Below are positions 46,711-64,000 of a stretch of DNA of 64,000 nt, in pieces. Both the position numbers and the translations under genes were made by a program. Source of the DNA: Okapia johnstoni (taxonomy: Eukaryota; Chordata; Mammalia; Artiodactyla; Giraffidae). A model generated the notes under the pieces. It saw nothing but the letters and a program-made list of their open reading frames with translations, had not been told where the DNA came from and ran no database searches. Position 1 is the stretch's first letter; every line of letters starts with the position of its first letter. The stretch covers positions 7,527,001 through 7,591,000 of the forward strand of contig CM044306.1 of NCBI GenBank assembly GCA_024291935.2. The letters run 5' to 3'.

Positions 46711-46783
46711 ATGGCCACTCACCTTCTGGGAATTTTTTTACGCAACTGGACTCCCCTCCCCCTTGCGGCCCCCGGGGAGGGGC
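46711..46783 (+). CDS. SPHK1: SPHK1 alternative 5' coding exon (N-terminally extended isoform)
   Basis: The ATG at 46711 lies in a strong context (G at -3 and +4) and opens MATHLLGIFLRNWTPLPLAA, which resembles the start of the 470-residue human isoform (LRSWTPLPLAAP). A donor C|GTGAGG at 46784 splices in phase to the acceptor before 47085. With exon 47085-47288 it adds 89 residues before the standard Met; human adds 86. Confidence 0.8.
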
Positions 46784-49281
46784 GTGAGGACCCGATCCCA
46801 CGGAGAGAGCCACGGGGCTCTGACTCATCGTCGGGCCGGAACCCGAGGTCCTAGAAAAGACAGGTTCTCAGGAAAAGACCCTTTCCCCCTGGGGGTGGGG
46901 TGGGGGCTCAGTTCCAGGACCCGAGCGCTCTTGGTGGCACTGAACCTCGGCTTTCTGGACCTCTCTGAAAACTAGGCGATGCCCGTGCACGCGGCTCCCC
47001 GAGTGTGGTCCCAGGACCTTACGGGGCACCCCCCACCTCAGGGGGCCGCTCCAGACTCCACCAGCGCGGTCTCCTCTCCCTCAGGTCCGGCAACCGCAGG
47101 GAATGACGCGGGTGCCCCCAAAGCCCCGGCAACGGGCGGGGAGGGCGAGCCCCATAGCCGTCACCGAGACGCCCGTCTGGGCAGCACCGATAAGGAGCTG
47201 AAGTCAGGAGCCGCCGCGGCGGACAGCGTTCGGACAGCGCCGGGGACCTCTTGGCAGCAGGGGCCAAGGGGCGAGGTCATGGATGCAGGTTTGTGGGGGC
47301 CTGGCGGGGAAGGCCTGTAGGGGGATCCCTTCTCTCCCTGGTGAGGAAAGTTGGCCGGAGTCAGCTGAACAAAAGAGGGGCTGGGGACCCTGGAGAGAAG
47401 CCTTTTTCCCCACGAGACCAGAAGCTGGTGGGAGTCTGAGCCCAGTCAAGCTGGCTGGGTGTGGAGTGTGGGGCTCCCGCTGGAGCGCCCCCTTGGAGGC
47501 CGCTGCCACTGGCCAGGCTCAGTTGGATCAATTGCCCGTGGATTTCAGGCGCCGCGTTTCCACCCCGGTGCGGGCGTTGTGATCCTGAGCCGCTAGTGGC
47601 GGGTTCGGGTTTGTGTTTACAGCGGGGGGCTCCCGTAACCCGCTCCCAAGGCCCTGCCACGTGCTGGTGCTGTTAAATCCGCGCGGGGGCAAGGGCAAAG
47701 CCCTGCAGCTCTTCTGGAGCCACGTGCAGCCGCTGCTGGCCCAGGCCGACGTCTCCTTCACGCTGATGCTCACTGGTGAGTGTCTCCCCTGGAAAGGGCG
47801 GGCGCGGGGAGCATCCCCAGCCGGGGGACGGGCGACTCCAACCTCCCACCTTGATAGCCTCGCCCTCTGCACAGAGCGGCGGAACCATGCGCGGGAGCTG
47901 GTGCGCGCCGAGGACCTGAGACGCTGGGACGCGCTGGTGGTCATGTCCGGAGACGGACTGATCCACGAGGTGAAGCCTTCCCAGGGGAGGCTGGGCCTGG
48001 GTCGTGGGGGCGCTGGGTCCGGTGTGGGGAGCTTCCCAGGCTGAGGCTGCCTGTGCTCCAACAGGTGGTGAACGGGCTCATGGAACGGCCTGACTGGGAG
48101 ACCGCCATCCAGAAGCCCCTGTGTAGCCTCCCAGCCGGCTCTGGCAATGCGGTGGCCGCTTCTTTGAACCATTATGCCGGGTGAGAGCCCAGGGTCCGAG
48201 CGGGCTTATTTTCCCTCAGGGCCACCCCTACTGCCAGGCTTTCTTTTATGAGTGCCCGCGACCAGGAGTGACTACCACTTGTCTCTGGAGCCCTGAGCCT
48301 CTGTTCCCGTCTCTCTCTCTCTCTCTCTCTCTCTCTGGGTGACTCCAGTTGGCTGTTACCCCTGCCAACTCCCCCAGGGACTCAGTGTCACTTTGGCCTG
48401 CCCCAGCTCCTCAGGAGGAGGAAGGGCAGGGCGTGTGCGGGTTCCTGCCCTCCTCATCCGACTCCCTCCCCTGCAGGTACGAGCAGGTGACTAAGGAAGA
48501 CCTCCTGACCAACTGCACGCAGCTGCTGTGCGGCAGGCTGCTGGCGCCCATGGACCTGCTGTCCCTGCAGACGGCCTGTGGGCAGCGCCTCTTCTCTGTG
48601 CTCAGCCTGGCATGGGGTTTCATCGCTGACGTGGATCTGGAGAGCGAGAAGTTTCGGCGCCTGGGCGAGATCCGCTTCACTCTGGGCACCTGCCTGCGCC
48701 TGGCGGCCCTGCGCACCTACCGGGGCAGCCTGGCCTACCTGACTGCAGAAACGCTGGCCTCCAGGAGGGGCCCCTCCCCGGCTCGGGCCCCGCAGGGCCA
48801 CGCGGACACCCACGTGGTGCCCTTGGAGCAGCCGGTGCCCCCTCACTGGACGGTGGTGCCGGAGCAGGACTTTGTGCTGGTGCTGGCGCTCCTGCACTCC
48901 CACCTGGCCAGTGAGCTTTTCACCGCCCCCATGGGCCGCTGTGCGGCCGGCGCCATGCATCTGTTCTACGTGCGTGCCGGCGTGTCCCGGGCCACGCTGC
49001 TGCGCCTCTTCCTGGCCATGGAGAAGGGCAAGCACATGGAGTGCCACTGCCCTCACCTGGTGTACGTGCCCGTGGTCGCCTTCCGCCTGGAGCCCAAGGA
49101 CGGGAAGGGTGTGTTTGCTGTGGATGGGGAACTGCTGATCAGCGAGGCTGTCCAGGGCCAGGTTCTCCCCAACTACTTCTGGATGGTCAGTGGCTGCAGG
49201 GAGTCCCCACCCTCCCTGAAACCGCAGCCCTCACCCCGCAGGAAGTCTCAGCAGAGGCCGCCCCCAGCAGAGCGCCCGTGA
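46711..49281 (+). CDS. SPHK1: SPHK1, sphingosine kinase 1, complete coding region
   Basis: SPHK1 phosphorylates sphingosine to sphingosine-1-phosphate with ATP, at cytosol and plasma membrane. The standard form starts at 47279 and joins 47279-47288, 47623-47775, 47875-47969, 48065-48180 and 48477-49281 (TGA), giving 392 residues; human has 384. The fold is a diacylglycerol-kinase-type catalytic domain. NPRGGKGK (residues 22-29) and SGDG (79-82, Asp81 catalytic) form the nucleotide site, followed by GSGN (111-114), ADVDLESEKFRRLGE in the lipid-binding half and DGEL (341-344). The ERK target Ser225 has an SP counterpart (GPSP, Ser225-Pro226). The C-terminal tail is longer than in human and ends PPPAERP rather than the human PPPEEPL. 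An in-frame upstream exon (46711-46783) plus 47085-47278 adds 89 residues. All introns are GT-AG and all phases agree. Confidence 0.97.
47085..47288 (+). CDS. SPHK1: SPHK1 coding exon with the standard start codon
   Basis: The acceptor is CTCCTCTCCCTCAG. The reading frame is open throughout and encodes PATAGNDAGAP to STDKELKSGAAA, matching the human extension (AAAGNDAGAP, STDKELKAGAAA). The standard ATG is 47279-47281 (GTCATGG context), encoding MDA plus one base. The donor is G|GTTTGTG at 47289. In short-form transcripts the first part of this exon is 5' UTR. Confidence 0.88.
47623..47775 (+). CDS. SPHK1: SPHK1 coding exon 2 (NPRGGKGK exon)
   Basis: The acceptor is TTTGTGTTTACAG and the donor is ACTG|GTGAGT at 47776. 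The exon encodes AGGSRNPLPRPCHVLVLLNP, then RGGKGKALQLF, up to FTLMLT. It contains the conserved C1 region and the glycine-rich nucleotide-binding loop. Confidence 0.97.
47875..47969 (+). CDS. SPHK1: SPHK1 coding exon 3 (SGDG exon)
   Basis: The acceptor is CTCTGCACAG and the donor is GAG|GTGAAG at 47970. The exon encodes ERRNHARELVRAEDLRRWDA through LVVMSGDGLIHE. Asp81 of SGDG is the general base of the kinase. Confidence 0.97.
48065..48180 (+). CDS. SPHK1: SPHK1 coding exon 4
   Basis: The acceptor is GCTCCAACAG and the donor is GCCGG|GTGAGA at 48181. The exon encodes VVNGLMERPDWETAIQKPLC to GSGNAVAASLNHYAG and includes the GSGN loop. Confidence 0.97.
48310..48336 (+). repeat. SPHK1: (CT)n microsatellite in SPHK1 intron
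   Basis: Thirteen or so CT repeats about 140 bp upstream of the last SPHK1 exon. Confidence 0.9.
48477..49281 (+). CDS. SPHK1: SPHK1 terminal coding exon
   Basis: The acceptor is CTCCCCTGCAG. The exon encodes YEQVTKEDLLTNC to the TGA at 49279-49281, residues 126-392, and holds the C4 lipid-binding segment, Ser225-Pro226, and the C5 region with VDGEL. The last 20 residues are rich in Pro, Arg, Lys and Gln (SPRRKSQQRPPPAERP) and differ from the human tail. Confidence 0.97.
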
Positions 49282-49535
49282 CTCCGTGGGCCTTGCCCGT
49301 GCCTTTGTCTACTTGGTTTACTCTGCGCTCAGGCCCCCCACCCCTTTCTCCCTCCCCCAGGACTGGAGGGCCTGTCCACAGCGCACGTGGTGAATTGGGA
49401 GGAGGAGGGAGATGCCTGGAGAAGGGTGGGAAGGACAGGCTCTGCCCTCCAAAGGCCAGATGGAGTGTTGGGCTAGGAGCAGGGAAGCCACCCTTCAATC
49501 AGATCCGAATAAACCGACATTCCCAGCCTGTTGGT
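49282..49535 (+). terminator. SPHK1: SPHK1 3' UTR and poly(A) signal
   Basis: An AATAAA hexamer lies at 49508-49513, about 230 bp after the stop codon, giving a short 3' UTR. The end near 49535 is inferred from the usual 10-30 nt cleavage distance. Confidence 0.75.
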
Positions 49536-50499
49536 CTTATCCTAGGGGGTGGGGGGAGTGGGGTCTTGCTTCTGCTGGGGCTCTAGAATTTAACATGATG
49601 CCCAACCCAGTGGTTCCTCCTGGATGGGGCAGCGTGTGGTACCGGCCCCTGAGAAGTCATTTTGGTAGTTGGCACAGGACCAGAGCTGGTCCAGGCTGCT
49701 TTTGCAGGGCGTGGGGCCCTGCCTCACTATTATACCCCGTCTGGCCTGGAGCCAACTGCCTCTTTGCACAGGTAGGAAGACTGAGGTTTAGAATGAGTGA
49801 GTCTTACCTAGAGCCATACAGCCAGTGAATCTCAGCCAAAAGAGAGAATGTCTCCGAGTTAGGAGCAAAGAGCAACAGAGGTCAAAATGGCAGACAGCTG
49901 TCCCCTTTTTACAAGGAGTCTGTCGTCCCTCCAGGGAGGGCTCTGGGGCTCCCCCTGCCTCCCTTGCCCTCCTCTAGTCTGTCCTTGTGGGGGAGTAGTG
50001 GGCTGGGGTTTAAAAGGAAGCAGCAGTGAGGAGGGGCAGATTTCAGCTGTCCAGAGTGGCTTCGAGCCCAGGCCAGGTGCTGCCAGGTCAGCATTCCCAG
50101 CATATGGAAGGAGCTGAACCAGTGGACCTGGTCAGAGGCCCCCGAAGACCAGAGCTGCTGCTGCTGCCCTGTTGAAAGGTGGCTCTAGGACCCAGGCCTT
50201 GCTGAGGCAAGAGCACTGACCCACTGAACTTCTAGATCCTCACTTCCCGGCCCCTGCGAGTCCTTGATGGGAGATGAAGAGGCTTGGGAGCGGGCTAGGT
50301 GGGGAAGAGGCCGCTGCCTTGAGACGCCCCCCACCACCCGCCCCAGCCACAGGGATCTTTCCTTCCCCTGGGGAGGGTGTGTGAGGTGCCCCCGAGGGGA
50401 AGAAAGGTGACAGAGCCCGGATGAATGGCAGAGGCAGGTTTAATGGTGCCACCTTGTCTGTTTTGTACATTGTAATGAGCCACCCCCCCCCTCAAAAAA
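49536..50499. other. Gap between the converging 3' ends of SPHK1 and UBE2O
   Basis: About 1 kb with no coding feature. A short segment at about 49740-49830 looks like a decayed MIR-type remnant (ACTGAGGTTTAGAATGAG, then CATACAGCCAGTG). The rest is unremarkable GC-rich sequence. Confidence 0.6.
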
Positions 50500-51933
50500 A
50501 AATGCAAGTAAAAAAAAAAAGTTTAATCACACAGCACTTTATACAGATATCTTAAGCAGTAAGCATTCACATCTCCACATGAACAACGCACCGGGAAGCA
50601 CAGCCCCGCCAGTCACTCCGGGTGATCCTCCAACAAGATCCTGACTCTGGGCGCCGATCGCCGCAGCCCCAGCCTGGCCCCCGTCCTTACCCACGCTGCC
50701 GCCGGCCGCGTGCTCACGGCGGCCCAGGTGTGGAGCCAGCGTGAGGCGGACAAGACACATCATGCTTTGGCTTCTTATTTTTTTTTTTTTCCTAGTAAGA
50801 GTATTTTTTGATTTATTTTCTTTCAACCTTAAATATTACATACATACACCCAAAATTACATAGCTGCAATGTGCTCAACAGCATCCCCTTCACCTGGAGC
50901 TTCACATTATCAAACGCTTAGAAAACTTGTAAACCTCTGGGCCTGGCCCTGCGAGGGAGAACCCTGCTGGCCGCCTCTCCTGCGTTGGGCCTGCAGTTTG
51001 TCAGCGCAGGGCCAACAGGCTCTGTTCTGTCGCGGGGGGAGAGGGCTGGCCCGCTCGGAGTTCCGTGAGCTGTGTGCCGCCCCCTCCGGCGTGAGCACTG
51101 GACGCTGGAGGGGAGAGGGCCCAAGTCCACGGGAGAGGCCCTCATGTGTGCCGCTGCTCCCGCCTCCGGGGACCCGGGAAGGGGCCTAAAGCCAGAGCTG
51201 CGGTCCCCCCGCCCCGAGGGGCAGGAAGGGCAAGGCACCTACAGCTGTCTTCCCAGCAGCAGCTCCCTGTCCTCACCCCGTGGCAGCATGCGAGGGCCAC
51301 CACCTCCCGGGGGTCGCCCTGCACCCCGCCTGGTGCCCGCCTCTCTGAGAAAGTTCAACAGGTCGGGCCGAGCTGGGAGTCAGCGGCACAGCTCTGGGGA
51401 GGGTGGCGGTGCTGGGGGGCAAGGGAAGACCTGGTGGGCGGTGGCGACGGGAGGGCCCAGGACACCAGGAAGCGTCAGTGGGACTCGAGAGGGCAGGGGG
51501 GACGGGGCGACCGCTGCAGCAACCCACACTTCGTGCAAGGCACATCCACGTGGCCCGTGGGTCCACCTGCGCCGCGTCGGGGCCCAGCGTTCTCCTGTGT
51601 CAGCCCCCAGGGAGAGCCCACCCCTGCCCTGAGGGGGAGACGGCGAGGGAGGAAGCGCGGGGGCACTCTGCCTGGGACGACGAGGGCTTCCTGTTCCAAT
51701 TTCCTTTGCCACGGCACCCGCCTGTTGGAAGACTGCTTCGGAATACAAATGGCAGCATCTCAAGAAACTTCCTGCACGTCAGCAGCAAACTCACCTTGGG
51801 AAGGAGGGGGCAAAGGCCGGGGGAGGGGGGGAGCCTGCACTGGGGAAAGAGGAGAGGGAAGGGGGGTGGCTCCGGGGAGGGCTGGGTGGGCGGCCTCTCC
51901 CCGCGGCGATGTGCCTTCCTCCGGGGCTGCCCG
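50500..51933 (-). terminator. UBE2O: UBE2O 3' UTR with two candidate poly(A) signals
   Basis: On the minus strand an AATAAA hexamer lies at 50817-50812 and an ATTAAA hexamer at 50527-50522. The distal one gives a 3' UTR of about 1.4 kb, close to what I recall of human UBE2O; the proximal one gives about 1.1 kb. Which is used cannot be decided from sequence. Confidence 0.65.
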
Positions 51934-63095
<11,162 letters not shown>

Positions 63096-64000
63096 CTGGA
63101 ACAGAGAGCAGAGAGTGAGACCTCGGCCTCCAGTCACATGGGATACAGTCTCCTTCCAGCTCCTCAGTGCAGTGACGCTTCACTACGTGCAGCCAAACGC
63201 AAAAACCCCAAGTCCTGCCTGGCTTTCCCAAATCCCACGTGCCGCTCCGTGGCACCCGGATCAGGGGACAGGACCGCACTCTGATCAGGGACAGACCAGG
63301 TGCGGCCTCCCTGGTCCAAGGCGAATGTCGGACTCACCGGAGGGAGCTGATCACACTGGAGAGGGTGGCTAAGTGACAGACCATGGAAAGCCTCACTTAA
63401 ACGAGAGCAAAACATTCTGCTAGGAGTGGAGTCCTCTCTCTGCCCCGCGCCCCTGCCGCTAAGTGCTGGGGAGGGTGGGCTGGAGGAGGAGCGTGATGCA
63501 GGACCAGGGGGCACCCTGAGGCGGCTATCAGCCACACCACCTTTTAATCTGGGCTATCCTGCCCAGCCAGCCGCAGCCTGTTCCTTATCAATGGCCCCGC
63601 GGAGGACTGCAGGCTGCTGAGTAACTCAGGATGCCGGCTTCTGGACCCTGGCCGACTGCACAGCAAGCGCTGACCCCTCCCCTCCACGACAGGGTGTCCC
63701 CCTACCCCATCCTGGGCACAGGATCCCCACAACAGCCTGACGCTTCTCTACTGAGCCAGCCCACCTTCTGCACTGGCCCCTCAAACCCGGGGCGGCTCTG
63801 GGACTGCCCACCTCCCTAGCTCAGAACCTCCAAGACCCCAAACGAGGAGGCAAGAGGAGCTGTTCCCACAGACATCCAGCTGAAGACCCTCAGGGTCAGT
63901 CTTGCCACCGCAGAACCTGGGGCCTGGAAAGGTGACCTCCGTGAGGCAGCCTGAGTTACTGAAAAGGGAGACACGCTCACGGTCACCGAAACCCCGGCGT
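63096..64000 (-). other. UBE2O: UBE2O intron upstream of inferred exon 2
   Basis: GC-rich intronic sequence with no further exon. The N-terminal exon of UBE2O must lie to the right of the window. Confidence 0.6.

Larger units (their letters stand above)
43900..48000 (+). promoter_or_regulatory. SPHK1: Large CpG island over the SPHK1 promoter and first exons
   Basis: About 4 kb of dense CpG with several GC boxes (for example near 43955 and 44740) covers everything from well upstream of the first SPHK1 coding exon to the SGDG exon. There is no clear TATA box. In rodents SPHK1 is known for several alternative first exons in a CpG island with tissue-dependent methylation, and the extent of this island fits such an arrangement. 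I cannot locate individual non-coding first exons from sequence alone. Confidence 0.7.

Noticed and set aside
45533..46722. Two overlapping long open frames (290 and 304 codons) on opposite strands
   Set aside because: Both are low-complexity Ala/Arg/Pro/Gly translations of GC-rich promoter sequence. Opposite-strand overlap and lack of homology indicate composition, not coding.

Overview
The window is mammalian nuclear DNA from a ruminant, most likely a bovid. It is littered with tRNA-Glu/BovA SINEs (Bov-tA, BOV-A2), BovB LINE 3' ends and CHR-type SINEs, and its genes have short exons with GT-AG introns. The gene order PRPSAP1 - SPHK1 - UBE2O matches human 17q25, so this should be the orthologous block (cattle chromosome 19 or the sheep/goat equivalent). 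I cannot fix the species by eye.

Layout. From 1 to about 16.4 kb lies the 5' half of PRPSAP1 on the minus strand: four coding exons (15866-16035, 12809-12861, 10085-10151, 1575-1747) and a CpG-island promoter. Its later exons lie left of the window. Its introns carry SINEs, an almost full-length fossil mariner transposon (3609-4874), an ERV LTR-like piece and a local duplication. From 16.4 to 43.9 kb is a repeat-rich intergenic stretch in which I find no gene. It holds a small, internally deleted class I endogenous retrovirus (17522-19578) with both LTRs, a 4-bp target duplication and a tRNA-Gly primer site, plus many SINE and L1 insertions. From 43.9 to 49.5 kb is SPHK1 on the plus strand inside a large CpG island. 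It has five coding exons for a 392-residue enzyme (47279-49281) and an upstream coding exon at 46711 that gives an N-terminally extended form of about 481 residues. From 50.5 kb to the right edge is UBE2O on the minus strand. Seventeen coding exons encode the last 1154 residues; only the first exon lies outside. SPHK1 and UBE2O converge tail to tail with about 1 kb between their 3' ends.

The three genes do not form a pathway. PRPSAP1 is a regulatory partner of PRPP synthetase, SPHK1 makes sphingosine-1-phosphate, and UBE2O is a large E2/E3 hybrid ubiquitin enzyme. Exon boundaries were read base by base and checked for reading-frame phase across every junction; all sum correctly. I found no undescribed multi-gene system. 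The observations most worth checking are a GC-AG intron in UBE2O, the gag/env-fused mini-provirus, lineage differences in SPHK1 isoform starts and its C-terminal tail, a leader-like in-frame upstream start in PRPSAP1, and a CTCF-like site in the intergenic region.
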